Assembly: GCF_016862215.1 (NCBI RefSeq)
Contig: NZ_BOMN01000126.1
Coordinates: 1 to 64,000, forward strand
Origin: Winogradskya humida
Lineage (GTDB): Bacteria; Actinomycetota; Actinomycetes; Mycobacteriales; Micromonosporaceae
Reading direction: 5' to 3'
DNA length: 64,000 bases
Made by a program: the position numbers and the translations under genes. Shown here piece after piece: positions 52,470 through 60,890 of this stretch. The notes beneath the pieces were generated by a model. That model was not told the origin of the DNA and did not search any database. It worked only from the letters and a program-made list of their open reading frames with translations. Each line of letters starts with the position of its first letter. Positions within the stretch are counted from its first letter, which is position 1.

Positions 52470-53426
52470 ATGCGGATCGTGGTCCTGACCGGGGGCATCG
52501 GTGGCGCCCGTTTCCTGGTGGGCGTGCGCGCTTATGCGCGGAGCATCGGTGCCGAAGTCACGGCGGTGGTGAACGTCGGTGACGACGTTCGCATGCACGG
52601 CCTGCAAATATGTCCGGACCTCGACAGTGTGATGTATACGCTGGGCGGCGCGGCGGACCCCGAGCGTGGCTGGGGCCGCGTCGGTGAGACCTGGGTGGTC
52701 AAGGAGGAGCTCGCGAAATACGGCGCGGAGCCGACGTGGTTCGGCCTGGGCGACAAGGACACGGCCACTCATCTCGTACGCACGACGATGCTCAGCGCGG
52801 GCTATCCCCTGTCGCAGGTCACCGCCGCCCTCTGCGAGCGGTGGCAGCCGGGCATCACGATGATCCCGGCGACCGACGACCGGCTCGAGACCCACGTGGT
52901 CGTCGACGTCGAGGGTGAGCGCAAGGCGATCCACTTCCAGGAGTGGTGGGTGCGTTACCGCGGAAACGTGCCGACGCACCGGTTCGTCTTCGTGGGCGCG
53001 GACGCCGCGAAACCCGCTGCCGGGGTGCTGGAGGCCATCGCCGCCGCCGACGTGGTGCTCGTGGCGCCCAGCAACCCCGTGGTCTCCGTCGCGCCCATTC
53101 TCGCCGTGCAGGAGCTCAGGGACGCCGTGAAGAACGGTCCGGCACCCGTTGTCGGGGTTTCGCCGATCATCGGTGGCTCGCCGGTGCGCGGCATGGCCGA
53201 CCGCTGCCTCGACACACTGGGCGTCGAGGTCAGTGCGGCCGGCGTGGGCGGCCTCTACGGCGCCCGATCCGGCGAAGGTCTGCTGGACGGGTGGCTGGTC
53301 GACACCACGGATGACAAGACCGACGTTCCCGGCGTACGCGTAAAAGCAGTTCCGTTGTGGATGAAGAGTGAGGAGGCGACGGCCTCGATGGTCGCCGCCG
53401 CTCTGGATCTTGCGGGGGTTGCCTGA
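52470..53426 (+). CDS. fbiA: Phosphoenolpyruvyl/2-phospho-L-lactate transferase FbiA
   Basis: A 318-residue CofD-family enzyme that joins FO to the phosphoenolpyruvyl (or lactyl) phosphate moiety, yielding dehydro-F420-0. Diagnostic blocks are VVLTGGIGGARFLVGVR, VVNVGDDVRMHGLQICPDLDSVMYTLGG, FGLGDKDTATHLVRT and VVLVAPSNPVVSVAPIL. ATG 52470 follows AAGGA by 7 nt. Its stop overlaps the fbiB ATG by one base (TGATG). fbiC is 3 kb away on the other strand. The partner CofC/FbiD is not in this window. Confidence 0.96.
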   Translation: MRIVVLTGGIGGARFLVGVRAYARSIGAEVTAVVNVGDDVRMHGLQICPDLDSVMYTLGGAADPERGWGRVGETWVVKEELAKYGAEPTWFGLGDKDTATHLVRTTMLSAGYPLSQVTAALCERWQPGITMIPATDDRLETHVVVDVEGERKAIHFQEWWVRYRGNVPTHRFVFVGADAAKPAAGVLEAIAAADVVLVAPSNPVVSVAPILAVQELRDAVKNGPAPVVGVSPIIGGSPVRGMADRCLDTLGVEVSAAGVGGLYGARSGEGLLDGWLVDTTDDKTDVPGVRVKAVPLWMKSEEATASMVAAALDLAGVA

Positions 53427-54463
53427 TGGAGGGGCTCGAGGTTCTGCCGGTGCGGGGCATCGGCGACGTGACGGCCGGTGACGACCTCGCCGAGCTGATC
53501 ACCCGCAACGCCCCCTGGCTGCGCGACGGCGACGTCCTGATCGTGACCAGCAAAATCGTCTCCAAGGCGGAGGGCCGCCTGGTCGAGGTCCCCGCCGACG
53601 GCCCGGAACGCGAGGCCGCCCGGGTCCGCGTGCTCGACTCCGAGACCCGCCGCGTGGTCGCCCGCCGCGGCCCGACCTCGATCGTGCAGACCCACCACGG
53701 CTTCGTGATGGCCGCCGCGGGCATCGACGCCTCCAACGTCGACAAGACCCACCTCGTCCTCCTGCCGGTCGCCCCCGACGACTCGGCCCGCCGCCTGCGA
53801 GCCGACCTCGCCACCCGCGGCCTGCACGTCGGCGTCATCGTCTCCGACACGATGGGCCGGGCCTGGCGCAACGGCCTGACCGACGTCGCGCTCGGCGCAG
53901 CGGGCATCGAACCCATCCGCGACCACCGCGGCGAGATCGACCCCTACGGCAACGAGCTCCAGCTCACCCAGATCGCCGTCATCGACGAGCTGGCCGCCGC
54001 CGGCGAGCTGGTCAAGGGCAAGTGCGACCAGGTGCCGGTCGCAGTCGTGCGCGGCTACCCGGGCGCAGGCACCCAGGACGGCCCCGGCGCCACGGTCCTT
54101 CTTCGCGACGCGGCCAGCGACATGTTCTCCCTCGGCACCGCGGAGGCCCACGCTTCGGGCCTGCGCGACGCGGCTGCACTCACCGACACCACCACCGACC
54201 GCCCCGCTCCCGAGTCCTCCGTCCAGCGGGCCATCGAGCTCGCGGGAATGACGGACGCGGTCGACGTCCCCTCGCCACAAACCCTGCGCTGCACCGCGCC
54301 CTCTTCGTCACCTTCGGCGCTCATGCGCTTCGGCGCCGACGTGCAACGGCTGCGTGCGGCGCTGGCCGCCGAGGGCCTGGCATCGGCGGTCGCCTACGAC
54401 GAGTCAGGGGCGACCATCGCCGTCTCCGGAGCCGCAGCCGCCGTCTCCGGACCCTCCGCATGA
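53426..54463 (+). CDS. fbiB: Coenzyme F420:L-glutamate ligase (FbiB, CofE domain)
   Basis: A 345-residue protein whose first 245 residues are a CofE glutamate ligase: RGIGDVTAGDDLAELI, GDVLIVTSKIVSKAEGR, QTHHGFVMAAAGIDASNV, GVIVSDTMGRAWRNGLTDVALG and DPYGNELQLTQIAVIDELAAAGELVKGK. It adds glutamates to F420-0. Mycobacterial FbiB is longer and carries an FMN-binding nitroreductase-like domain that reduces dehydro-F420; here the last 100 residues are a short unrelated-looking tail, so the reductase must come from elsewhere. The C-terminus ends in repeated AVSGAA segments from the same DNA that was duplicated downstream. Start is coupled to fbiA. Confidence 0.93.
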   Translation: MEGLEVLPVRGIGDVTAGDDLAELITRNAPWLRDGDVLIVTSKIVSKAEGRLVEVPADGPEREAARVRVLDSETRRVVARRGPTSIVQTHHGFVMAAAGIDASNVDKTHLVLLPVAPDDSARRLRADLATRGLHVGVIVSDTMGRAWRNGLTDVALGAAGIEPIRDHRGEIDPYGNELQLTQIAVIDELAAAGELVKGKCDQVPVAVVRGYPGAGTQDGPGATVLLRDAASDMFSLGTAEAHASGLRDAAALTDTTTDRPAPESSVQRAIELAGMTDAVDVPSPQTLRCTAPSSSPSALMRFGADVQRLRAALAAEGLASAVAYDESGATIAVSGAAAAVSGPSA

Positions 54464-54492
54464 CCATCGCCGTCTCTGGAGCCGCCGCATGA
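54460..54492 (+). CDS. Coupled mini-cistron 1 (MTIAVSGAAA)
   Basis: A 10-codon reading frame starting at the ATG whose ATGA overlaps the fbiB stop. Its own stop overlaps the next ATG. It arose by a 29-bp tandem duplication of the fbiB 3' end (fbiB encodes TIAVSGAA in the same stretch). No Shine-Dalgarno is seen, so any translation would depend on re-initiation. Expression is unproven. Confidence 0.4.
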   Translation: MTIAVSGAAA

Positions 54493-54519
54493 CCATCGCC
54501 GTCTCTGGAGCCGCCGCGT
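54462..54519 (+). repeat. 29-bp tandem repeat at the fbiB-Nudix junction
   Basis: Two copies of a 29-bp unit starting GACCATCGCCGTCTCTGGAG (54462 and 54491), differing only near the end (GCAT/GCGT). The parental copy starting GACCATCGCC lies in fbiB at 54412. Confidence 0.9.
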
Positions 54520-54521
54520 GA
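54489..54521 (+). CDS. Coupled mini-cistron 2 (MTIAVSGAAA)
   Basis: A second, identical 10-codon frame 29 bp downstream. Its stop TGA (54519-54521) overlaps the GTG of the Nudix gene (GTGA). Together with mini-cistron 1 it keeps an unbroken chain of 4-nt stop/start overlaps from fbiB to the Nudix gene. Expression is unproven. Confidence 0.4.
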   Translation: MTIAVSGAAA

Positions 54522-55075
54522 CCCTCTACGACGACGCCGTCAGCACCCTCAACGGCTGGAACGCCACCTCAGACGCGGCGGAGTCGGCCCGCAAGCGCAC
54601 GCTGGAGCTCCTGACCGCCGGCCCGACCGCGACAACCCGAGCCCACCGCCCGGGCCACGTCACGGCCAGCACGCTGATCGTCGGGGAAGACCGGCGCGTC
54701 CTGCTCTGCCTCCACGGCCGCCTGGGCCTGTGGATGCAGCTCGGCGGCCACTGCGAGCCCACCGACGAGACCCTCGCGGCAGCCGCCGTGCGCGAGGCCA
54801 CCGAAGAATCCGGCATCACCACCCTGCGCCTCGACCCCACCCCGATCGACATCGACATCCACGCCGTCCGCTGCGCCCCCGCGGATGGCCAGCCGGCCAC
54901 GGAGTCCTGGCACTACGACGTCCGCTACCTGGCTGTCTGCCCCACCGGCGCGATCGAGCAGATCAGCGACGAGTCAGCAGACCTGTCCTGGTTCCCCGCC
55001 GACGCCCTCCCGTCACCCCTCGCCGACGGCGTAGTCCAGCAACTGGCACCCGCCTTCGCCCGCCTGGACCACTGA
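54518..55075 (+). CDS. Nudix hydrolase
   Basis: A 185-residue Nudix protein. The Nudix box is near residue 87: GGHCEPTDETLAAAAVREATEESGI, keeping the REATEESG metal-binding helix. The N-terminal helix and the HVTASTLIV strand, and the C-terminal SWHYDVRYLAVCPTG, match Nudix proteins often found downstream of fbiB in actinobacteria. The substrate is unknown; a nucleotide diphosphate derivative is expected. GTG 54518 is coupled to the preceding mini-cistron. The convergent gene ends 20 bp after its stop, with no evident terminator. Confidence 0.88.
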   Translation: MTLYDDAVSTLNGWNATSDAAESARKRTLELLTAGPTATTRAHRPGHVTASTLIVGEDRRVLLCLHGRLGLWMQLGGHCEPTDETLAAAAVREATEESGITTLRLDPTPIDIDIHAVRCAPADGQPATESWHYDVRYLAVCPTGAIEQISDESADLSWFPADALPSPLADGVVQQLAPAFARLDH

Positions 55076-55095
55076 GCAGCTGCGCTTTGCCGCGG

Positions 55096-55845
55096 TCAGG
55101 TATTCCATTCCGCACAGGGGATGGCGGCGTACACCGCCTCCAGATCGTCTCTGGTCTGGGCGCTGACCCACAGCCACACACCCCCGTCCCCATGGGTGCG
55201 CAGCAACTGTCCCGGCCCCGACCACCAGCGCACTGGCGACTCTTCAACACCGATCCACATAGGCAGGTCCGGCAGCGGCACGCGATTGAAAGCGGCCATG
55301 GCTGATTCGACCATTTCCGCCGGCAACTCACACGCGTTGCCCAGCCGTTCGTCGTGGTCCTGGATCACCGCGGTCAGGGCCAGATCGACACAGGCCAGCG
55401 ACACCCGCTCAAGATACGGCTGCCAGGTCCCATCGCCAGTGTTGATCACCACCGGCGGGTCCGGCTGACCGGCGACATCGAGCGGGATACCCCACATCGT
55501 CTCTGTGATCATCGGGTCGGCGTAGTGGAAGACCAGGACGTTGTCCTGCACCTCCAGCGCTCCGGGATCCAGGACGCCGCCGACCGCGTACGCCTCCCGC
55601 AACGCACCATCGAGTTGAGTCTCGGACCGTGCCGGGTCGCCGCTTTCCCCCAGCTCCCAGGCTCGCGCGAACCGACGCAGAAATTCCCACGCGCCCGCAG
55701 GGTCACCGAGCCGCGCCCTCAACTCCGCTGCTGTGTCGAATCCCGCCACGACTGCCCCTTCCGAATAGCTGATCAGGCCCGGACGCCGACCGAACAGCGG
55801 CACCTCCGGCCCGGGTGCTGGTCGGATCGCTGGGCCTTCCGGCAT
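55096..55845 (-). CDS. Unknown cytosolic protein
   Basis: A 249-residue acidic protein without signal peptide or membrane helix. Notable stretches are LRARLGDPAGAWEFLRRFARAWE, NVLVFHYADPMITETMWGIPLD, PPVVINTGDGTWQPYLERVSLACVDLALTAVIQ and LLRTHGDGGVWLWVSAQTRDDLEAVY. The pattern of a predicted alpha/beta fold with DPPVVIN and a C-terminal Trp/His-rich strand is reminiscent of SUKH-type (SMI1/KNR4) immunity proteins, but I cannot assign it. ATG 55845 lies next to the manC terminator. No toxin gene is adjacent. Confidence 0.55.
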   Translation of the reverse strand: MPEGPAIRPAPGPEVPLFGRRPGLISYSEGAVVAGFDTAAELRARLGDPAGAWEFLRRFARAWELGESGDPARSETQLDGALREAYAVGGVLDPGALEVQDNVLVFHYADPMITETMWGIPLDVAGQPDPPVVINTGDGTWQPYLERVSLACVDLALTAVIQDHDERLGNACELPAEMVESAMAAFNRVPLPDLPMWIGVEESPVRWWSGPGQLLRTHGDGGVWLWVSAQTRDDLEAVYAAIPCAEWNT

Positions 55846-55867
55846 CCGGCGGGGGCCTGGACAAACA

Positions 55868-55895
55868 CCAGCCCCCGGCCAAAGCCGGGGGCTGG
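55868..55895 (-). terminator. Terminator after manC
   Basis: A 12-bp perfect stem CCAGCCCCCGGC / GCCGGGGGCTGG with a CAAA loop, 33 nt past the manC stop, followed on the minus strand by TGTTTGT. Confidence 0.8.
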
Positions 55896-55927
55896 GTGTA
55901 ATTTGTGCCGTTTCATGCCGGGCCGGC

Positions 55928-57043
55928 CTAGATGTAGCTTAGGCGGCCGGTTTCCTTGAGCTCGTCCACGATGGATTTGACCTCCTGGGCGCGGTCCCGG
56001 GGGCAGACCAGGACGGCGTCCGGGGTGTCGACGATGATGAGGTCGCGGACGCCGAGGGCGGCGACGAGGCGGCCCGAGGTCGGGACGACGACGAGGTTTT
56101 CCGACTCTTTCAGCATGACGCCGACGCCGGCCGAGGGGTCCTGGCCGACGACGACGTTGCCGGCCTGGTCGGCGGCGAGGACCTCGCCGAGGGTGTGGAA
56201 GTCGCCGACGTCGTTCCAGCCGAAGTCGCCGGGGACCGTGCCGACCCGGCCGACGGCGGCGGCGCCTTCCATGACGGCGTAGTCGACCGAGATGCGGGGC
56301 AGCGTGGGCCAGACCTCGCCGAGGACGTCCTCGCGTGACGGGGAATCCCAGGCCTGCGCGATCCGGGCGATGCCGGCGTGCAGTTGGGGCTGCTGGCGGG
56401 CCAGCTCGGTGAGGAAGACGTCGACCCGCCACACGAACATGCCGGCGTTCCACAGGTAGTTGCCGGATTTGACATAGCTCTCGGCGACTTCGTAGGAGGG
56501 TTTCTCCTTGAACTCCTCCACCGCGAGCACCGGGCCGTCGCCGACCGGGCTGCCGCACTGGACGTAGCCGTAGCCGGTCTCGGGGCGGGTCGGCGTGATG
56601 CCCAGGGTCATCAGCAGACCCTGCTCGGCGCCGTTCATCGCCTGCTTGATGACGTCGATGAAGTGCTCGCCGTTCGCGATGAGGTGGTCGGCGGCGAACG
56701 CACCCATGATCGCCTCGGGCTCGCGCCGGGCGATGACCGCCGCGGCGAGGGCGATCGCCGCGCAGGAGTCGCGTGGCGAGGGCTCGACGAGGATGTTCTC
56801 TTCCGGCACGGCAGTGAGCTGGCGTGCCACGGCGGCGGCGTGCGCCACGCCCGTCACGACGAAGATATGGTCGGTTTCTGTCATGGGCAGCAGCCGATCG
56901 ACGGTCGCCTGCAGCAGCGACGCGTCCGTTCCGGTCAAGGGGTGCAGGAACTTCGGGTGACCCGCCCTGGACAAGGGCCATAGACGAGTGCCACTGCCAC
57001 CTGCTGGGATGACGGCGTAGAGCCCACCCTGGTTGTCACTCAT
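55928..57043 (-). CDS. manC: Mannose-1-phosphate guanylyltransferase
   Basis: A 371-residue nucleotidyltransferase making GDP-mannose from mannose-1-P and GTP. The signature loop is VIPAGGSGTRLWPLSR, followed by HPKFLHPL, EPSPRDSCAAIALAAA, the FKEKPS motif, GNYLWNAGMFVW and SVDYAVMEGA. It lacks the fused isomerase domain of bifunctional ManC, consistent with a separate manA. ATG 57043 has TACACT ending 8 nt upstream (57057-57052), so a leaderless start is preferred over GTG 57049. The next upstream gene is a GT4 glycosyltransferase ending 22 bp before. Confidence 0.95.
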   Translation of the reverse strand: MSDNQGGLYAVIPAGGSGTRLWPLSRAGHPKFLHPLTGTDASLLQATVDRLLPMTETDHIFVVTGVAHAAAVARQLTAVPEENILVEPSPRDSCAAIALAAAVIARREPEAIMGAFAADHLIANGEHFIDVIKQAMNGAEQGLLMTLGITPTRPETGYGYVQCGSPVGDGPVLAVEEFKEKPSYEVAESYVKSGNYLWNAGMFVWRVDVFLTELARQQPQLHAGIARIAQAWDSPSREDVLGEVWPTLPRISVDYAVMEGAAAVGRVGTVPGDFGWNDVGDFHTLGEVLAADQAGNVVVGQDPSAGVGVMLKESENLVVVPTSGRLVAALGVRDLIIVDTPDAVLVCPRDRAQEVKSIVDELKETGRLSYI

Positions 57044-57065
57044 GCGCACGGAGTGTAGCGAATAA

Positions 57066-58211
57066 CTACGACGCCACGCGGTTCCATGTCGTTACATGAA
57101 CCTCTGCGCTTGTTGCCCACGTGAACTCCTTGGCCCGATCGAAGCCTGCCTTGGCCAGAGTGAGCCGCCGGGGCTCGTCGTGCAGGAGGTCGGCGAGGTC
57201 CTCGGCGATGCGGTCCGGGTCTTCCGTGGTGTACGCGACGGCGTCCCCGCCGACCTCCGGAAGCGACAGGCGCGGGGTGGTGAGGACCGGCGTGGCGCAG
57301 GCCATCGCCTCCAGGATCGGGAGCCCGAAACCCTCACCGAAGGACGGGTAGCACGCCACGAGGGCGCCGCCGAGGAAACCGGGCAGGTCGGCGTACCGAA
57401 GATAGCCGGGACGCAGCAGCCGCAGGTGCGACGGGACCTCGGCCACCGCACGGTCGATCTCGTCGTCGTGGCCCTGGCCACCGGCGACGACCAGCGCGGG
57501 CGGGTGCGGCCAGTCGGCGACAGCGCGGGCCCAGCCGCGGATCAGGTTGGGCACGTTCTTGCGGGGCTCCTTGGCGCCGAGGAACGCGACGTAGCCCGAG
57601 GAACCCAGGCCGAGCCGGGCCCGCACCCGCGCCTTCTCCTCGTCGCTGGGCGCGTGGAACGCCGTCTGGTCGACCCCGTGGTAGGCCACGTCGATGCGGG
57701 TCGGGTCGGCGTCGAGGAGCCGGATCAGCTCGTCGCGGGTGGCCTTGCTCGGCACGATGACGCGGGCGGCCCGGCGCAGCGAGGTCTTGATGGCGCTGCG
57801 GAAGAACGTGCGCTTGGTGTTGTCGTAATGCTCCGGCTCGGTGAAGAAGGTCGCGTCGTGCACGGTGACCGTGACCGGGCAACCCGCGCGCAACGGGCAC
57901 GTGTAGAACGGCGAATGCAGCACCTTGGCGCCGACCTGCTGGGCGAGCAGCGGCAGACCCGTCTGCTCCCAGGCGAGCCGGGCGGGACGATGGGCCACCG
58001 CGGACGGGCCGGCGATGACCTCGGCGTTGGTGAGCATCCGGGAGTAACGCTCCGCATCTGAACGCTGCGCCACCACGGCGAGGTCCAGGCGGTCAGGATC
58101 GATGCTTCCCAGCGCGCCGAGCAGCCCGTCGACGTATCTGCCGACACCGCCTCGGTCGGCGGGGACGCTAGTGGCGTCGACGAGGACTCGGGGCGGACGA
58201 CCGGCGGTCAC
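57066..58211 (-). CDS. GT4-family glycosyltransferase
   Basis: A 381-residue GT-B fold retaining glycosyltransferase. The acceptor half begins PRVLVDATSVPADRGGVGRYVDGLL. The donor half has FLGAKEPRKNVPNLIRGW and the EX7E-type motif in YPSFGEGFGLPILEAMACATPVLTT, then LPEVGGDAVAY. It probably transfers mannose or a related sugar from GDP- or UDP-donors to a cell-wall polymer or lipid; placement next to manC favours GDP-mannose (inference). GTG 58211 follows GAGGAG by 6 nt. It is divergent from the TIGR03089 gene. Confidence 0.9.
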   Translation of the reverse strand: MTAGRPPRVLVDATSVPADRGGVGRYVDGLLGALGSIDPDRLDLAVVAQRSDAERYSRMLTNAEVIAGPSAVAHRPARLAWEQTGLPLLAQQVGAKVLHSPFYTCPLRAGCPVTVTVHDATFFTEPEHYDNTKRTFFRSAIKTSLRRAARVIVPSKATRDELIRLLDADPTRIDVAYHGVDQTAFHAPSDEEKARVRARLGLGSSGYVAFLGAKEPRKNVPNLIRGWARAVADWPHPPALVVAGGQGHDDEIDRAVAEVPSHLRLLRPGYLRYADLPGFLGGALVACYPSFGEGFGLPILEAMACATPVLTTPRLSLPEVGGDAVAYTTEDPDRIAEDLADLLHDEPRRLTLAKAGFDRAKEFTWATSAEVHVTTWNRVAS

Positions 58212-58370
58212 TTGCAACTCCTCAAAGCTGTGGGCCAGACCACGGCCAAGGGTACGCCGCTCGATGCATCCCGTGTGAACTGCGACGCCCCACGTCATCT
58301 TGCCGTTACGTGTACTTCCGGTGCGCGCCGCCCACATCCACTCTCCGTGATGCGACTATCGTCTTTCGTG

Positions 58371-59090
58371 ATGAACGAGACCATCCCCGCCGCATTCGCG
58401 CAAGCTGTCCGCCGCGACCCGACGGTCCCCCTGCTGACCTGGTACGACGACGCCTCAGGCGACCGCACGGAGCTGTCCGGCGCAACGATGGACAACTGGG
58501 TCTCCAAGACGGCCAACCTCCTCGTCGACGGCGCCGGCCTGGGCCAGGGCGACACGGCGGCCGTACTGCTGCCTCCGCATTGGCAGACCGCCGCGATCCT
58601 GCTGGGCGCCTGGTCAGCGGGCCTCACCGCGGCCCCGACCGCCGTCCCCGGCCCGGCGGACGTGCTCTTCACCAGCCCCGCCGAGCTGGCCTCAGCGGCA
58701 ACCTGGTCGGCCGGCGACCGCTACGCGACAGGCCTCCTGCCGCTCGCGATGCCGCTGCGCCCGCTCCCCGACGGCTACGCGGACTACACGATCGAGGTAC
58801 GAGGCTTCGGCGACCGCTTCGTCGCCCCCCAGCCGGTAACCCCCTCGGACCACGCCCTGGGCGACATCACCCACGCTTCCCTCTCGGGTACGGCATCAGC
58901 GCGCGCGTCATCCCTCGGCATCACGCCCGGCACCCGGGTCCTGGTCGACGCCACGGCCCACCCCGACCCGCTCGACTGGCTCCTAGCCCCACTCTTCGCC
59001 GGCGCCAGCATCGTCCTCTGCGCCAACCTCGACCCGGCCCTCGTGGACAAGCGCGCAGCCTCCGAGAACGTCACGCTGATCCTTCATTGA
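58371..59090 (+). CDS. TIGR03089 family protein (adenylate-forming-like)
   Basis: A 239-residue protein resembling the N-terminal part of AMP-dependent ligases: VPLLTWYDDASGDRTELSGATMDNWVSKTANLLVDGAGLGQGDTAAVLLPPHWQTAAILLGAWSAG. It lacks the phosphate-binding loop and the C-terminal domain, so it cannot be a complete ligase. TIGR03089 is an actinobacterial family seen near cell-wall sugar genes (Rv3268 in M. tuberculosis); its function is unknown. ATG 58371 has TATCGT (58357-58362) ending 8 nt upstream, suggesting leaderless expression; GTG 58368 is an alternative. Confidence 0.85.
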   Translation: MNETIPAAFAQAVRRDPTVPLLTWYDDASGDRTELSGATMDNWVSKTANLLVDGAGLGQGDTAAVLLPPHWQTAAILLGAWSAGLTAAPTAVPGPADVLFTSPAELASAATWSAGDRYATGLLPLAMPLRPLPDGYADYTIEVRGFGDRFVAPQPVTPSDHALGDITHASLSGTASARASSLGITPGTRVLVDATAHPDPLDWLLAPLFAGASIVLCANLDPALVDKRAASENVTLILH

Positions 59091-59095
59091 CATCT

Positions 59096-59143
59096 TCTCC
59101 GCCCTGAAGCTCAAGGACTTCTCCGCCCTGAAGCTCAAGGACG
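59096..59143 (+). repeat. 24-bp tandem repeat at the IS remnant edge
   Basis: TCTCCGCCCTGAAGCTCAAG plus GAC(T/G) is present twice in direct tandem, 6 nt after the TIGR03089 stop. CGCCCTGAAG also occurs near 59610, at the other edge of the transposase remnant. Confidence 0.85.
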
Positions 59144-59274
59144 GAAATTCCCTCCACACTGCGCGTGGAACACGCAGCGTCCGGGTGGGTTACCGCTTCA
59201 CCGCGCGGTGCCGGCACGAATGCTGGTCTTACCTGCGCTCCACGGTTGTGGAAGTCCGCCTGCCCGGCGGCCTT

Positions 59275-59600
59275 GACATTCTTTGCAGCGCACGCCATTT
59301 GGTCTTCGTCACAAATTTCGGCACAGAATGTTCAGCGACCGACACCTCGCCCGGATGGGCGAGATCATGTGGTCGGTATGCACGGACTTCGAGACCGAGT
59401 TGGTCGAGTTCAACCACATCTGCCTACTCGTCAACTTCCCACCCAAAGTCGCCCCGGCGAAGCCGGTCAACTCGTTGAAGGGCGTGTCGTCGCGACGGAT
59501 GCGCCAGGAGTTCCCTGACCGGGTACGGCACTACTACCAGGTCAACAAGCTCTGGTCCGGCTCTTACTTCGCCGGGCACGGCCCTCCCAACATGGGCCCT
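59275..59600 (+). pseudogene. IS200/IS605 TnpA (Y1 transposase) fragment
   Basis: Recognisable pieces of TnpA lie in two frames: HLVFVTNF in one (near 59297), then FSDRHLARMGEIMWSVCTDFE, LLVNFPPKVA, VNSLKGVSSRRMRQEFPD and SGSYFAG in another (59340-59580). The catalytic HUH region is damaged: where active enzymes read about DHVHLL, this has HICLL after an apparent in-frame loss. The N-terminal frameshift and the missing motif make it inactive. It is similar enough to be a fairly recent arrival. Confidence 0.75.
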
Positions 59601-59637
59601 CACCCCCGCCCTGAAGGCCGGAGCGCTGGCCCGCATG

Positions 59638-60762
59638 TCAGTAGCCGACGGCGACCAGCAGGTACTTCGGGTCGGTGTGGGAGATGTAGGTCGATTGGGC
59701 CGCTACGTCGTCGTACGCGAAGCCATAAGCTTTGTGTCCGATAGCGTTGTCGTGCCAGAACTTGGCGTAATAGTTGGCCGGGGATTTCTGGTAGAACGTG
59801 CTCGGGCTGGCGCTCGTAGAGTTCCGGTTGAGCTGCGCGCACTGATCGGGCTTGCCGGATAACGGTCCAGCGCATCCGAAAATGTCCGAGGTCGCAATGT
59901 CACCCGGGAAATAGCCGGCATATTTTCCCCCGGCCCGGAATTGCGGATCGCCACCGGGCGAAAGAATCCGCGTCGTCCCCTCGGCCAGGTGATCGAACTC
60001 CGCGGGCACAGCGTCCCGGAACCGCCGGAACGTAGCCGCCCGCGACTCCGCGAACGTCGCCTGGTCCTCCCCGACCGTGAGGTCCGCACCGCTGCTGGAG
60101 TGCAACCGCATCGCCAGCTTGAGCACAAACGCATCGACCCGCGTGGTGTTCCCGTTGAACTGATCGGCCCCCACCGTGAACTCCACGAAGTCGTTCAACG
60201 CGGCATCCGGCGAGCCCAGATGGAAATACATCCGACCGGCCGAATTAGCGGGCATGTCAAGAAAAGGCTGCTCCGCGATCGAATGGGTCTGGCCGTTGAA
60301 ACTCCAATAGACCTTGCTGTCGGGGTACTTCCCGTTGGTCCGGTTCAGCACCTTCACGGTGAGCACATTCTTGGCCTTCGGAATCCCACCCGCATCCCAG
60401 AAAGCCCCGCTTCCGGCCACCTTTTTGCTCGCCGTGGGCCGCACGCCGCTGGGTCCCGCCACGCTCGCCGACGGCTGTGCGCTCCCAGATGCCGGCGTGC
60501 CCGATGACGGCTGCGCGCTGCCGGATGCCGCACCCGCTGACGGCTGCGCGCTGCCGGAAACCGCCGCGCCCGCCGGCGGAGCCGCACTGGCCAACGGACC
60601 GGCCACCACCGACCCCGTGGGATTTCCGGCCACGGCCACCGGGTCGGCCCGCCAGCCACCGGCACCCCGCAGCACAACAAAACCGATCACAGCAGCAACG
60701 GCGACAGCAGCCCCGCCCGCGGTCCAGACAAGCCCCGCAGACGAGCGACGATGGGTTCCCAC
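59638..60762 (-). CDS. Secreted GH64/thaumatin-like beta-1,3-glucanase-type protein
   Basis: A 374-residue exported protein. An N-terminal membrane/signal segment (about 10-32) and an Ala/Ser/Gly/Pro linker with GSAQPSAG repeats (about 45-115) precede a C-terminal domain (about 125-374). That domain reads like GH64: SAGRMYFHLGSPDAALNDFVEFTVG, TTRVDAFVLKLAMRLHSSSGADLTVGEDQATF, LSPGGDP and KFWHDNAIGHKAYGFAYDDVAAQST. It would bind or cleave beta-1,3-glucans. The family call is by eye and the catalytic acid cannot be confirmed. GTG 60762 lacks a strong Shine-Dalgarno. Confidence 0.65.
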   Translation of the reverse strand: MGTHRRSSAGLVWTAGGAAVAVAAVIGFVVLRGAGGWRADPVAVAGNPTGSVVAGPLASAAPPAGAAVSGSAQPSAGAASGSAQPSSGTPASGSAQPSASVAGPSGVRPTASKKVAGSGAFWDAGGIPKAKNVLTVKVLNRTNGKYPDSKVYWSFNGQTHSIAEQPFLDMPANSAGRMYFHLGSPDAALNDFVEFTVGADQFNGNTTRVDAFVLKLAMRLHSSSGADLTVGEDQATFAESRAATFRRFRDAVPAEFDHLAEGTTRILSPGGDPQFRAGGKYAGYFPGDIATSDIFGCAGPLSGKPDQCAQLNRNSTSASPSTFYQKSPANYYAKFWHDNAIGHKAYGFAYDDVAAQSTYISHTDPKYLLVAVGY

Positions 60763-60890
60763 CCGCCCAGCCTCCGGACCGCCCCGCCACCCGTCAACGT
60801 GATGATGTCGGCGCCGAATTTCGGTTATCCCATTAGCTGTCGGCCGCCTCCATAGGCGGGGTCAATGTCAGTCACCCCCCCCGTGGCCCC

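Larger units (their letters stand above)
59096..59640 (+). mobile_element. Decayed IS200/IS605-type element
   Basis: A 545-bp remnant bounded by CGCCCTGAAG sequences typical of IS200/IS605 subterminal regions and containing a broken TnpA. No TnpB or intact ends are seen. It separates the TIGR03089 gene from the GH64-like gene. Confidence 0.65.

Noticed and set aside
53426..54463. Full-length bifunctional FbiB
   Set aside because: Only about 100 residues follow the CofE domain, too few for the nitroreductase-like domain, and no FMN-site motifs are seen.
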